From positions 291,486 through 355,485 of the forward strand of contig NZ_MLCE01000002.1 of assembly GCF_002300165.1 (NCBI RefSeq): 64,000 nucleotides of DNA, written 5' to 3'. Under the pieces are notes generated by a model, which was given only the letters and a program-made list of their open reading frames with translations, made no database searches and had not been told where the DNA came from. Below, in pieces: positions 26,230 through 34,656 of the stretch. The DNA comes from Streptomyces sp. Tue6028 (GTDB lineage Bacteria > Actinomycetota > Actinomycetes > Streptomycetales > Streptomycetaceae). A program made the translations under genes and the position numbers. The stretch's first letter is position 1. Each line of letters begins with the position of its first letter.

Positions 26230-26304
26230 CGTGGCAGCGCCCGGCCGGAACGCTCGTGGGAGTGCCGGGCCGTCGCGCTCGTGGGAGCGCCCGGCCGGCA
26301 CCGC
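26230..26304. repeat. 25-bp tandem repeat, three copies
   Basis: Units beginning CGTGG(G/C)AG(C/T)GCC start at 26230, 26255 and 26280, a strict 25-bp period. A more diverged copy starts upstream near 26171. The repeat fills most of the 220-bp gap between the convergent serine hydrolase and FAD oxidoreductase genes. Confidence 0.75.
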
Positions 26305-26315
26305 CGCCGCGACGG

Positions 26316-27881
26316 TCAGCCCTGTCGGCCGGCCTCCTCCAGCACGGCCATCGCCGCGTTGTGTCCGGGAACCCCGCTCACCCCGCCGCCACGCACCGCC
26401 CCCGCCCCGCACAGCAGCACGTTGGCGTGCCGGGTCTCGACGCCCCAGCGGCCCGTGCCTTCCTGCACGTACGGGAAGGCGAGGTCGCGGTGGAAGATGT
26501 TGCCGCCCGGCAGCCGCAGGTCGCGCTCCAGGTCGAGCGGGGTCTTCGCCTCGATGCACGGACGGCCGTCGGCGTCGGTCGCCAGGCAGTCGGCCAGCGG
26601 CTCGGCGAGATGGGCGTCCAGCTGCGCCAGCGTCGATTTCAGCAGCTCGTCCCGCACCACGTCGTTGTCCCGTTCGAAGAGCCGGGCCGGAGTGTGCAGG
26701 CCGAACAGGGTGAGGGTCTGGTAGCCCTGGTCGACGAGATCCTGGCCGAGGATGCTCGGGTCGGTGAGCGAGTGGCAGTAGATCTCGGAGGGCGGCGCGG
26801 CGGGCAGCTCTCCGGAGGCGGCCTGCGCGTGGGCGGTCGCCAACTGCTCGTACCCCTCGGCGATGTGGAAGGTCCCGGAGAACGCCTCGCGCGGGTCCAC
26901 GGCACTGTCACGCAACCGGGGCAGCCGCTTGAGCAGCATGTTCACCTTGAGCTGGGCGCCCTCGGCCGGGGTGGGCGGCTCGTCGCCGGTGAGGTGGGCG
27001 AGCTCCTGGGGCGACGCGTTGACGAGGACGTGCCGGGCCGCGACGACGCCCTCGCCGTCGGCGGTCCGGTAGGTGACCTCCGCGGACGTGCCGTCCGTCT
27101 CGACGCGGATCACCTCGTGGCCGGTGGCGATCGTGGCGCCGGCGTTGCGGGCCGCGCCGACGATCGCGTCGGTGAGCGCCCCCATGCCGCCGACCGGCAC
27201 GTCCCAGGCCCCGGTGCCGCCGCCGATCACGTGGTAGAGGAAACAGCGGTTCTGCCGCAGCGAGGAGTCGTGGGCGTCCGCGAAGGTCCCGATCAGGGCG
27301 TCGGTGAGGACGACACCGCGCACCAGGTCGTCGGCGAAGTACTCCTCCACCGCGGCGCCGACCGGCTCCTCGAAGAGCATCCGCCAGGCGTCCTCGTCGT
27401 CGACGCGCCCGCGCAGCTCCTCGCGGGTGGGCAGGGGTTCGGTGAGCGTCGGGAACACCCGCTCGGCGACGCGGCCGGTCATGCCGTAGAAGCGCTGCCA
27501 GGCCTCGTACTCGCGGTCGGAGCCGGTCAGCCGCGCGAACGCCTCGCGGGTGCGCCGCTCGCCGCCGCCGACGAGCAGCCCGGTGGGCCGGCCGTCGCGC
27601 TCGACGGGGGTGTAGGAGGAGATGGTGCGCCCGCGGACCCGGAAGTCGAGGCCGAGGTCCCGGACGATCTTCCGGGGCAGCAGGCTGACCAGGTACGAAT
27701 AGCGCGAAAGGCGCGCATCGACTCCGGCGAACGGACGGGTCGAGACGGCCGCGCCGCCGGTGTTCCCCAGACGTTCCAGAACCAGCACGGACCGTCCGGC
27801 CCGGGCCAGGTAGGCGGCGGCGACCAGTCCGTTGTGGCCACCGCCGACGATCACGGCGTCGTATCCCTCGTGTGCAGGCAT
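26316..27881 (-). CDS. Phytoene-desaturase-like FAD-dependent oxidoreductase
   Basis: A 521-residue flavoprotein starting MPAHEGYDAVIVGGGHNGLV, with the dinucleotide-binding GGGHNGLVAAAYLARAG motif at about residues 12-28. The C-terminal FAD motif is NVLLCGAGAVRGGGVSGVPG. It belongs to the CrtI/retinol-saturase-like branch of amine oxidoreductases. No carotenoid synthase or other carotenoid gene is adjacent, so the substrate is unknown. The open frame continues far upstream into repeat DNA, but the Rossmann motif right after ATG 27881 fixes the start. Confidence 0.85.
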   Translation of the reverse strand: MPAHEGYDAVIVGGGHNGLVAAAYLARAGRSVLVLERLGNTGGAAVSTRPFAGVDARLSRYSYLVSLLPRKIVRDLGLDFRVRGRTISSYTPVERDGRPTGLLVGGGERRTREAFARLTGSDREYEAWQRFYGMTGRVAERVFPTLTEPLPTREELRGRVDDEDAWRMLFEEPVGAAVEEYFADDLVRGVVLTDALIGTFADAHDSSLRQNRCFLYHVIGGGTGAWDVPVGGMGALTDAIVGAARNAGATIATGHEVIRVETDGTSAEVTYRTADGEGVVAARHVLVNASPQELAHLTGDEPPTPAEGAQLKVNMLLKRLPRLRDSAVDPREAFSGTFHIAEGYEQLATAHAQAASGELPAAPPSEIYCHSLTDPSILGQDLVDQGYQTLTLFGLHTPARLFERDNDVVRDELLKSTLAQLDAHLAEPLADCLATDADGRPCIEAKTPLDLERDLRLPGGNIFHRDLAFPYVQEGTGRWGVETRHANVLLCGAGAVRGGGVSGVPGHNAAMAVLEEAGRQG

Positions 27882-28009
27882 GGTTCTTCGTAGCACGTGA
27901 TGATCTACGTCGGCCAGGGGTGCGCGGCAAGCGGCGGGCGCCCGAGCGGGCGGGGGCGGTGCTGACCGGCCGTTCAGCGGCTGGCGGGCGTCCGGTGCTC
28001 GGGGCCCCG

Positions 28010-28455
28010 CCTCGCCACCCGGCCGCCGCCGGGATGCGGCGACCGACGCTCCCGACACCCGGCCCGGCCCCTGCCGGAACGCGGTGCCGGATGACCCCGC
28101 CTCGCCACCCGGCCGCCGCCAGGTGCGGCGACCGACGCCCCCGACACCCGGCCCGGTCACCGACGGGGTGCGATGCCGGACGCCCCGACGTCCGATCCGG
28201 CCGCCGTCGGAGTGCGGTGACCCGGCGCTCCCGACACCCGGCCCGGCCCCTGCCCGAACGCGGTGCCGGATGACCCCGCCTCGCCACCCGGCCGCCGCCA
28301 GGTGCGGCGACCGACGCTCCCGACACCCGGCCCGGTCACCGACGGGGTGCGATGCCGGACGCCCCGACATCCGGTCCGGCCGCCGTCGGAGTGCGGTGAC
28401 CCGGCGCTCCCGACACACTGCACCGTCGCCGGCGGAGTGCGGTGACCGATGTGGC
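28010..28455. repeat. Alternating ~90-bp A/B tandem repeats (179-bp higher-order unit)
   Basis: About five ~88-91-bp units tile the gap. A-type units carry GGTGCGGCGACCGACGC and GGTCACCGACGGGGTGCGATG. B-type units carry GTCGGAGTGCGGTGACCCGG and CCCGAACGCGGTGCCGGATG. They alternate, so the A+B pair recurs at 179 bp (for example GCGGTGCCGG at 28081 and 28260). The last B copy is decayed. No gene is supported between 27882 and 28468; the open frames there are a by-product of GC content and change frame between copies, because 179 is not divisible by 3. Confidence 0.85.
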
Positions 28456-28468
28456 CGTGGCTCCGCGT

Positions 28469-30736
28469 TCAGTGGCCGCCGGACGCCCGCTGCTGGCGTA
28501 ACGCCGCCACCCTGCGGTACAGCTCGACGGCCTCCTGGCCGCGTCCCAGCTGCTCCAGGCAGTGCGCCTCGTCGTTGCGGCTGCCGAGGGTGTCGGGGTG
28601 GCCGGGACCGAGGACGCGTTCGCGGGCGGCGGCGACGGCGCGGTACTCGGTGAGGGCGTCGGCCCAGCGGCCGAGCCAGCCCAGGCCGACGGCGACCTCC
28701 CTGCGGCTGACGAGGGTGTCCGGGTGGTCGGGGCCGAGGACGCGTTCGCGGATCGCGCACACGTCACGGGACTCCGCGAGCGCCTCCTCCCAGCGGCCCA
28801 TGCGGCCCAGGTTCACCCCCAGGCCGTGCCGGGCGCGCAGGGTCTCGGGGTGCGTCGGTCCCTGCACGCGGATGCGGTCGTCGATCAGGTCGCGGTAGAG
28901 CGTCAGGGCCTGCGCGCTGCGCCCGAGCCTGCCGAGGCTGATGCCCACCTCGTAGCGGGCGGCCAGGGTGTCGGGGTGGTCGGGCCCCAGCGCCTGGGCG
29001 CGCGCGTCGGCCACTTCCTGGTAGGCGTGGAGCGCTTCGGGCCAGTGGCCCAGCTGCCCGAGGGCGTAGGCGACCTCGTACCGGGTGACGAGGGTGTCGG
29101 GGTGGGTGGGGCCGAGGACGCGGGCCCGGGCGGCGGCGACCTCGCTCGCCATGCGGTACGAGTCCTCCAGCCGTCCGAGCCGGCTCAGGTTGAAGGCGAG
29201 GTTGTGGCGGCAGCGCAGGGTGTCGGGGTGGTCGGCTCCCATGGCCCGCTCACGGGCCGCGAGCACCGACGTGTAGGTCTGGTGCGCCTCGAAGTGACGG
29301 CCCAACTGGCCGAGCACGTACGCCATTTCCTGGCGCGCGGCGAGGGTGTCGGGGTGGTCGGGTCCGAGCACGCGCTCCCTGGCCTCCGCGACGTGCGCGT
29401 ACTCGCGCAGCGCGTCGGCGGGGCGCCCGGTGCGGCTGAGCGTGAAGCCGACCTCGTAGCGGCTGGCGAGCGTGTCGGGGTGGTCGGGTCCGAGAGCGTG
29501 CTCGCGTTCGGCGGCGACGGCACGGTGCACCTCGCCCGCCTCGGTCCACCGGCCGAGCCGCCCGAGGCTCAGCCCGGCGTTGTGCCGCCCCGCCAGTGTG
29601 GTGATCAACTCCGCTGACGGGGCAGGGCGTTCGGGGGCCGCGGGCCGGGTCGTCACGGCCGCCGAGGGCCGGGCGATCCAGTCCCCGGTGAGGCCGGCCG
29701 ACGCGTCCGGCGGGGTGCTGCGCAGTCCGGCTCCGGCGGCCTTGTGGCCGGTGGTCATGCCACGGGTCCAGGACGGGAGCCGGGGTTCGCGGGACGGCGG
29801 CTGTTCGGGGCGCGTCTGCGTCGAGGGCGCCACGGCACGGCGGCCCGTGACCGCCGGGGTGACCACCGTGGGCACGTACATCGGGGTGGCGCGGCCCGCG
29901 CCGATGCGGCGGGCCAGCTCGCGGGCGTCCTGCGGGCGCTCCTCGGGCTGCTTGGCGAGCAGGTCCAGGATGATCCGCTCGACGTACTCGGGCAGTTCGG
30001 CGCGGTGGCTGCGCGGCGGCTCGGGCGGTGTGTCGCGGTGGCCGACGAGGACCGCCCACGCGTCGTCGAGGTCGAACGGCGGTGCCCCGGTGGCGATCTC
30101 GTAGAGCACGCACCCGAACGAGTACAGGTCGCTGCGCTGGTCGACATGGGAGCCGCTGATCTGCTCCGGCGACATGTAGTGCGGCGTGCCCATGGCGATG
30201 CCGGTGCCGGTCAGCCGGGAGGTGAAGCCGATGTCGTGGCCGAGGCGGGCTATGCCGAAGTCGCAGATCTTCACGGTGCCGTCGGCCAGCCGCATGATGT
30301 TCGCGGGCTTCAGGTCACGGTGCACGATGCCCTGCTGGTGGGTGTAGGCCAGCGCGGCGGCCACCTGGTCGGCGACGTCCACCACGTCGTCGACCGCCAG
30401 CGGATGGTGCTTGTTGTCCTCCAGGAGCTGGCTGAGGTTGCGCCCGTCCAGCAGTTCCATCACCAGGTACAGCACTCCGTCGGACTCGCCGAAGTCGTGG
30501 ACCACGGTCACACCACGGTGCTGGAGGGCGGCGGCGACGCGGGCCTCGCGCCGGAACCTCTCGCGCAGGACACGCGTGAAGGACTGGTCGTGGTGGGGTC
30601 CCAGCGGCTTGAGGCACTTGACGGCGACCTGCCGGCCCAGCGACTCGTCGCGCGCACGCCACACCTCGCCCATGCCACCGCGCCCGATCAGATCGAGCAG
30701 CCGGTACCGGCCCTGGATCAGCCTGGAGTCCGCCAT
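28469..30736 (-). CDS. Serine/threonine protein kinase with C-terminal TPR array
   Basis: A 755-residue protein. The N-terminal PknB-type kinase (residues ~10-275) shows GRGGMGEVWRA, VAVK (Lys40), HRDLKPANIM, DFGIARL and a GTPHYMSPEQ activation end. A Pro/Arg-rich linker of about 80 residues follows. From about residue 380 there are eight ~42-residue repeats marked by LGP-HPDTL-xR, i.e. kinesin-light-chain-type TPRs. No transmembrane segment or PASTA domain is present, so it is probably cytosolic and uses the repeats to bind a partner. The target is unknown. Confidence 0.9.
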   Translation of the reverse strand: MADSRLIQGRYRLLDLIGRGGMGEVWRARDESLGRQVAVKCLKPLGPHHDQSFTRVLRERFRREARVAAALQHRGVTVVHDFGESDGVLYLVMELLDGRNLSQLLEDNKHHPLAVDDVVDVADQVAAALAYTHQQGIVHRDLKPANIMRLADGTVKICDFGIARLGHDIGFTSRLTGTGIAMGTPHYMSPEQISGSHVDQRSDLYSFGCVLYEIATGAPPFDLDDAWAVLVGHRDTPPEPPRSHRAELPEYVERIILDLLAKQPEERPQDARELARRIGAGRATPMYVPTVVTPAVTGRRAVAPSTQTRPEQPPSREPRLPSWTRGMTTGHKAAGAGLRSTPPDASAGLTGDWIARPSAAVTTRPAAPERPAPSAELITTLAGRHNAGLSLGRLGRWTEAGEVHRAVAAEREHALGPDHPDTLASRYEVGFTLSRTGRPADALREYAHVAEARERVLGPDHPDTLAARQEMAYVLGQLGRHFEAHQTYTSVLAARERAMGADHPDTLRCRHNLAFNLSRLGRLEDSYRMASEVAAARARVLGPTHPDTLVTRYEVAYALGQLGHWPEALHAYQEVADARAQALGPDHPDTLAARYEVGISLGRLGRSAQALTLYRDLIDDRIRVQGPTHPETLRARHGLGVNLGRMGRWEEALAESRDVCAIRERVLGPDHPDTLVSRREVAVGLGWLGRWADALTEYRAVAAARERVLGPGHPDTLGSRNDEAHCLEQLGRGQEAVELYRRVAALRQQRASGGH

Positions 30737-30800
30737 CTCGTGTGATCGCCCCCGTCACTGCTCAGCCCGCGCCCTCCCCCGGCCCGTCCAGTATGGCGAG

Positions 30801-31658
30801 CTATCTGCCGACTTTGTATGGTGCGGGGCGCGAGCCGGGGCCGAGCCGTGACATGGCGCGCAGAATGTGTTTGGGCGGGAGTTGCCAGCGCAGACGTGCG
30901 GGAACACAGCGCAGGGCGGTGCCCGTGACGCGCAGGTGCCGGGTCACCGAGGCGGGCGGCGGTGCGGGCCTGCCGTACAACTCGTGGGCGTACGGCGGCA
31001 GAGAGGCGTACGCCAGCCGTGCCACGCGCCGCCAGAGCAGTGCGCGCGCCGGGAGCAGCAGCGGGTGGACGGGCGGACGCCGCAGGAAGGCGTCCACTTC
31101 CTGGGCGTCGGGCCCCGCCGCGAGCTCCGGAAGCATCTTGTCGAAGTAGGCGGCCAGCTCGGCCCGGCTCGCCGGTACGTCCGCGGGGTCCAGCCCGACC
31201 AGTCGTGCGCTGACCAGGTGTTCGGCGACGTACCGGTCGGCCTGCTCGTCCGTCAGCCGGAAGCCGGAGCGCCGCAGCACGTGGAGGTAGGAGTCGATCT
31301 CGGCGCAGTGCACCCACAGCAGCAGTCCGGGTTCGTCGACCGGGTGGCGCTCCCCCGTGTCGGGGTCGGTGGTCGTGAGCATGCTGTGAATCTTTCGTAC
31401 CCTCGCCCCTGCCTTCTCGGCGGCCTCACCGGTGCCGTACGTCGTCGTGCCGACGAAGTTCGCGGTGCGCATCAGCCGGCCCCAGGCGTCGCGCCGGAAG
31501 TCGGAGTTCTGCGTCACCCCGCGCACGACGCGTGGGTGCAGGGCCTGGAGGTACAGCGCGCGGATGCCGGCGACCCACATCATCGGGTCGCCGTGCATCT
31601 GCCAGGTCACGGAGCCGGGGCCGAAGAGTCCCGGGTCGCCCGGGAACGTGCTCTCCAC
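30801..31658 (-). CDS. DUF2236 (MpaB/Lcp-like) oxygenase-family protein
   Basis: A 285-residue protein starting at GTG 31658 (MESTFPGDPGLFGPGSVTW). It has the family's DPMMWVAGIRALYLQALHP helix, FVGTTTYGTGEAAE, and a conserved LLLWVHCAEIDSYL histidine helix, consistent with heme or di-iron binding. Relatives include the rubber oxygenase Lcp and the MpaB oxygenase of mycophenolate biosynthesis. It starts 9 bp after the acyl-CoA dehydrogenase gene and is probably co-transcribed with it. The reaction is unassigned. Confidence 0.8.
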   Translation of the reverse strand: MESTFPGDPGLFGPGSVTWQMHGDPMMWVAGIRALYLQALHPRVVRGVTQNSDFRRDAWGRLMRTANFVGTTTYGTGEAAEKAGARVRKIHSMLTTTDPDTGERHPVDEPGLLLWVHCAEIDSYLHVLRRSGFRLTDEQADRYVAEHLVSARLVGLDPADVPASRAELAAYFDKMLPELAAGPDAQEVDAFLRRPPVHPLLLPARALLWRRVARLAYASLPPYAHELYGRPAPPPASVTRHLRVTGTALRCVPARLRWQLPPKHILRAMSRLGPGSRPAPYKVGR

Positions 31659-31667
31659 CGTGTCAGG

Positions 31668-32849
31668 CTAACGCCGGACCCGGGGCATCCCCAGTCCGAT
31701 CCACGAGATGATCTCGCGCTGGATCTCGTTGTTGCCGCCGCCGAAGGTGAAGATCACCGCGGAGCGGTAACCACGTTCGAGCTCGCCGTGCAGAACGGCT
31801 CCCGCGGAGCCCTCCTTGAGCACCCCGGGCGCGGCGACGATCTCCATCAGCCAGGCGTACGCGTCGCGGCGCGCCTCGGAGCCGTACACCTTGACCGCGG
31901 AGGCGTCCTGCGGGGTGAGGGTGCCCTCCTGGACGGCGTTCACCATCTTCCAGTTGAGCAGCTTCATGGCGTCGAGCCGGGTGTGCGTCTGCGCGAGCCG
32001 GCGGCGCACCCACGGGAGGTCGGCCACGCGGCGGCCGTCGGTGAGCTTGGTCTCCATGGCCCAGCGCTGCACGTCGTGCAGGGCCCGGATCGCCATGGTG
32101 CCGTGCGCGGCGAGCGTCACGCGTTCGTGGTTGAGCTGGTTGGTGATCAGCCGCCATCCCTTGTTCTCCTCGCCGACCCGGCGGGTGACGGGGACCCGGA
32201 TGTTCTCGTAGTAGCTGGCGGTGGTGTCGTGCGAGGCGAGTGTGTTGATCAGCGTGCACGAGTAGCCGGGGTCGGAGGTCGGCACCAGGAGCATGGTGAT
32301 GCCCTTGTGCGGCGGGGCGTCGGGGTCGGTGCGGACGGCGAGCCAGACCCAGTCGGCGGTGTCGCCGTTCGTCGTCCAGATCTTCTGCCCGTTCACGACG
32401 TAGTCGCCGTCGCCGTCGCGGACCGCCTTGGTCTTCAGCGCGGCGAGGTCGGTGCCCGCGTCGGGCTCGCTGTAGCCGATCGCGAAGTCGATCTCGCCGG
32501 AGAGGATCCTGGGCAGGAAGTGGGACTTCTGTTCCTCCGTCCCGAACTGCATGATCGTCGGGCCGACGGTGTTCAGGGCCATCAGGGGCAGGGGCACGCC
32601 CGCCTGGGCCGCCTCGTCGAAGAAGATGAACTGTTCCATGGGGGTCAGCCCGCGCCCGCCGTACTCCTTCGGCCATCCGACCCCGAGCCAGCCGTCCGCG
32701 CCCAGGCGCCGGACGGTCTCGCGGTAGAACCGCTTCTGCGAGGCGGGGTCGGCGTACCGGGCGTAGGCGTTGTCGGGTACCAACTGGGCGAAGTAGTCGC
32801 GCAGTTCGGTGCGCAGACGCTGCTGATCCGGCGTGTATTCGAGATGCAC
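31668..32849 (-). CDS. Acyl-CoA dehydrogenase
   Basis: A 393-residue flavoprotein read from GTG 32849, which has AGGAGG 5 nt upstream. Features: N-terminal helices (LRTELRDYFAQL), the FAD/substrate block FAIGYSEPDAGTDLAALKT near residue 120, VVNGQKIWTTNGDTADW and a C-terminal FTFGGGNNEIQREII helix. The last resembles the long-chain/steroid-type FadE branch rather than short-chain enzymes. A KstR-like dyad lies 58-71 bp upstream. Together with the DUF2236 gene it may belong to sterol or terpenoid catabolism; the substrate is inferred only weakly. Confidence 0.88.
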   Translation of the reverse strand: MHLEYTPDQQRLRTELRDYFAQLVPDNAYARYADPASQKRFYRETVRRLGADGWLGVGWPKEYGGRGLTPMEQFIFFDEAAQAGVPLPLMALNTVGPTIMQFGTEEQKSHFLPRILSGEIDFAIGYSEPDAGTDLAALKTKAVRDGDGDYVVNGQKIWTTNGDTADWVWLAVRTDPDAPPHKGITMLLVPTSDPGYSCTLINTLASHDTTASYYENIRVPVTRRVGEENKGWRLITNQLNHERVTLAAHGTMAIRALHDVQRWAMETKLTDGRRVADLPWVRRRLAQTHTRLDAMKLLNWKMVNAVQEGTLTPQDASAVKVYGSEARRDAYAWLMEIVAAPGVLKEGSAGAVLHGELERGYRSAVIFTFGGGNNEIQREIISWIGLGMPRVRR

Positions 32850-32906
32850 GGCGCCTCCTGTTGCCCGGTGCCCGAGCTGGTTCTCCCGGCTGGTCGGCGC
32901 ACAGAG

Positions 32907-32920
32907 TAGAACGTGTTGCA
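32907..32920. promoter_or_regulatory. KstR-like operator TAGAACGTGTTGCA
   Basis: This 14-mer matches TNNAACNNGTTNNA, the motif described for the TetR-family cholesterol regulator KstR. It lies 58-71 bp upstream of the acyl-CoA dehydrogenase start. Confidence 0.55.
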
Positions 32921-33003
32921 GAACTTGGGAATGCCGATGACGCGGCAGAGGGATTTCCCGAGCCCCCTCCGACGCCCACCGCCACTCCTCCGCCGGGCCT
33001 CGA

Positions 33004-33107
33004 TCACCGTGCACCCGGGGCCTCTTGTCCAGTCACCGTGCACCTGGAGCCTCTTGCCCGGTCACCGTGCGTCCGGGGCCCCTGCCCGATCACCGGGCCC
33101 CTGGGAC
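33004..33107. repeat. 29-bp tandem repeat ending in a stop codon
   Basis: Units beginning TCACCGTGC and containing CCTCTTGYCC start at 33004, 33033 and 33062. A fourth, shortened unit starts at 33090. The first three bases of that last unit are the stop codon of the sugar ketoreductase gene read on the other strand. Confidence 0.78.
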
Positions 33108-34049
33108 CCGTTCGGCGCGCACCGTCTCCCACATCGCCCGCATCGACGCGTCCAGGTCGTGGCGCGGGCTCCAGCCGAGCAGCCGCCGTGCCCGTGTGCT
33201 GTCGACCTGGATCCAGTCCGCGCCACGGCTGTGCACGGCTCCCGGGTGCCCGCGCACCGAGTCCGGCGGGCGCCCCGAGGCGCGGACCAGCGCGGCGACC
33301 AGGGTCCGGATGTCGCGAGCGCGGCCGGTACCGATGTTGAACACCCCGTGGGCCGCGGGACTTTCGGCGGCCAGCACCACCGCGTCCGCCGCGTCGCGCG
33401 AGTCGACGTAGTCGCGGTGCGCCTCGGCCAGCGTCAGGTCGACCGTCCCCGGCTCGTCGCGCAGCCGCGCGGCCAGGGAGCCGAAGAAGCTCTCGGCGGC
33501 GGGATGCGGCCCGATGGTGTTGGTGAGGCGCAGCACCACACCGTCGAGTTCCCCGGCGCGCGCGGCGTCGAGCACCAGGCGGGCCGCCACCAACTTGGAC
33601 CGGGGATAGGGCTGTCTCGGGTCCGGCCGGACCCGCTCGTCGATGGAGGTGCCCCGGGGGACGGGCCCGTACTCGTGGATGGTGCCGAGCTGCACCAGGC
33701 GCGGTGGCTCGGGCGTCTTCTTCAGTGCGTCCACCAGTCGCTCCACCAAGTGGACGTTGATGGCGTGCAGTTCCTCGCCCCAGCCGAGCGTCGCGTTCAC
33801 CACCGCGTCCACCCGCTGCGCGGCCAGGAGCTCGGCGAGCCGTTCGGCGGGTGCGGCGGCGACGTCCAGCGCGACGAACCGATGGGCGGCCACGTGCGGT
33901 GCGGGCCGGCGGGCGACGGCGACCACTTCGGTGCCGCGGGCGGCGAAGGCCTCGGCGATCTGCCTGCCGACGCACCCGGTCGCGCCGATGACCGCGACCC
34001 GTCCGTTCGCGCCGGATGCCGCCGGCCCTCTCGCGGGCGCCTCGCTCAC
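33090..34049 (-). CDS. NDP-hexose 4-ketoreductase (deoxysugar pathway)
   Basis: A 319-residue extended-SDR protein from GTG 34049, overlapping the upstream epimerase gene by 4 nt (GTGA). It has the Rossmann motif GATGCVGRQIAEAFAARG at about residue 20, the catalytic YPRSK motif near residue 165, and GVFNIGTGRARDIRTL. It resembles the C4 reductases of dTDP-2,6-dideoxy-L-sugar pathways. It closes an operon with the 3,5-epimerase, and the first two dTDP-sugar enzymes lie elsewhere in the cluster. It probably reduces C4 of a keto-deoxyhexose; stereochemistry cannot be told. The C-terminus runs into a tandem repeat. Confidence 0.82.
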   Translation of the reverse strand: MSEAPARGPAASGANGRVAVIGATGCVGRQIAEAFAARGTEVVAVARRPAPHVAAHRFVALDVAAAPAERLAELLAAQRVDAVVNATLGWGEELHAINVHLVERLVDALKKTPEPPRLVQLGTIHEYGPVPRGTSIDERVRPDPRQPYPRSKLVAARLVLDAARAGELDGVVLRLTNTIGPHPAAESFFGSLAARLRDEPGTVDLTLAEAHRDYVDSRDAADAVVLAAESPAAHGVFNIGTGRARDIRTLVAALVRASGRPPDSVRGHPGAVHSRGADWIQVDSTRARRLLGWSPRHDLDASMRAMWETVRAERVPGAR

Positions 34050-34651
34050 CGGCCGGGTTCCGCTTCCGCGGGCCACTGCCGGCAGTCCTCGTAGCGGGGC
34101 AGCATCCCCCGCGCCTCCGCCTCGGCGAGCGAGACGGCGGTCGTGTCGCGCTCCGACATGACGAACTCCATGTCGTACGGCCACGGCAGGCCGAGGGCCG
34201 GGTCCAGCGGGTCGACGGCCTGCTCCAGTTCGGTCCGGTAGGCGCTGGAGACGAGGTACGACATCACGGTGTCGTCGTCGAGCGCGAGGAAGGCGTGCCC
34301 GGCGCCGTCGGGGATGTACACGGCACGGTAGGAGACGGCGTCCATCTCCACGATGTCCCACTTGCCGAAGGTCGGTGAGCCGAGCCGGATGTCGACGACC
34401 GCGTCGAGGGCCCGGCCCTGCGCGCAGTACACGTACTTGGCCTGGCCGGGAGGTGTGGTCGTGAAGTGCAGCCCGCGCAGCACGCCCCGGGCGGAGCGGC
34501 TGTGGTTCGTCTGCGCGGTCACGAACGGCTCGCCGACCGCCGCGACGAACGCCTCCTCCTGAAGGGGCGACACGAACAGCCCCCGCGCGTCCGTGTGGAT
34601 CTCGGGGGTGAACTCGAAGCTGCCTGCCACCGCGAGCCTGCGCGTACGCAT
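34046..34651 (-). CDS. dTDP-4-keto-6-deoxyhexose 3,5-epimerase (RmlC-like)
   Basis: A 201-residue cupin of the RmlC family, starting MRTRRLAVAGSFEFTPEIHT. The active-site segment ARGVLRGLHFTTTPPGQAKYV carries the catalytic histidine, and the later YIPDGAGHAFLALDDDTVMSYLVSSAY block supplies the tyrosine. It epimerises C3 and/or C5 of the keto-sugar, giving the L-configured series. It is placed 5 bp after a FAD monooxygenase gene and is coupled to the 4-ketoreductase. This implies that at least one sugar of the product is L-configured. Confidence 0.9.
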   Translation of the reverse strand: MRTRRLAVAGSFEFTPEIHTDARGLFVSPLQEEAFVAAVGEPFVTAQTNHSRSARGVLRGLHFTTTPPGQAKYVYCAQGRALDAVVDIRLGSPTFGKWDIVEMDAVSYRAVYIPDGAGHAFLALDDDTVMSYLVSSAYRTELEQAVDPLDPALGLPWPYDMEFVMSERDTTAVSLAEAEARGMLPRYEDCRQWPAEAEPGR

Positions 34652-34656
34652 CCCGG

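Noticed and set aside
26316..27881. The CrtI-like oxidoreductase as a carotenoid cluster
   Set aside because: No phytoene synthase, cyclase or prenyl synthase lies in the window.
28010..28455. Possible CRISPR array in the repeat region
   Set aside because: Units are contiguous ~90-bp diverged copies without unique spacers or a short conserved repeat, and no cas genes are nearby.
26316..28760. A single very long frame joining the FAD oxidoreductase with the repeat region
   Set aside because: The flavin-binding motif begins right after ATG 27881; the upstream part is translated minisatellite DNA, frame-shifted between copies (179-bp period), typical of GC-rich shadow frames.
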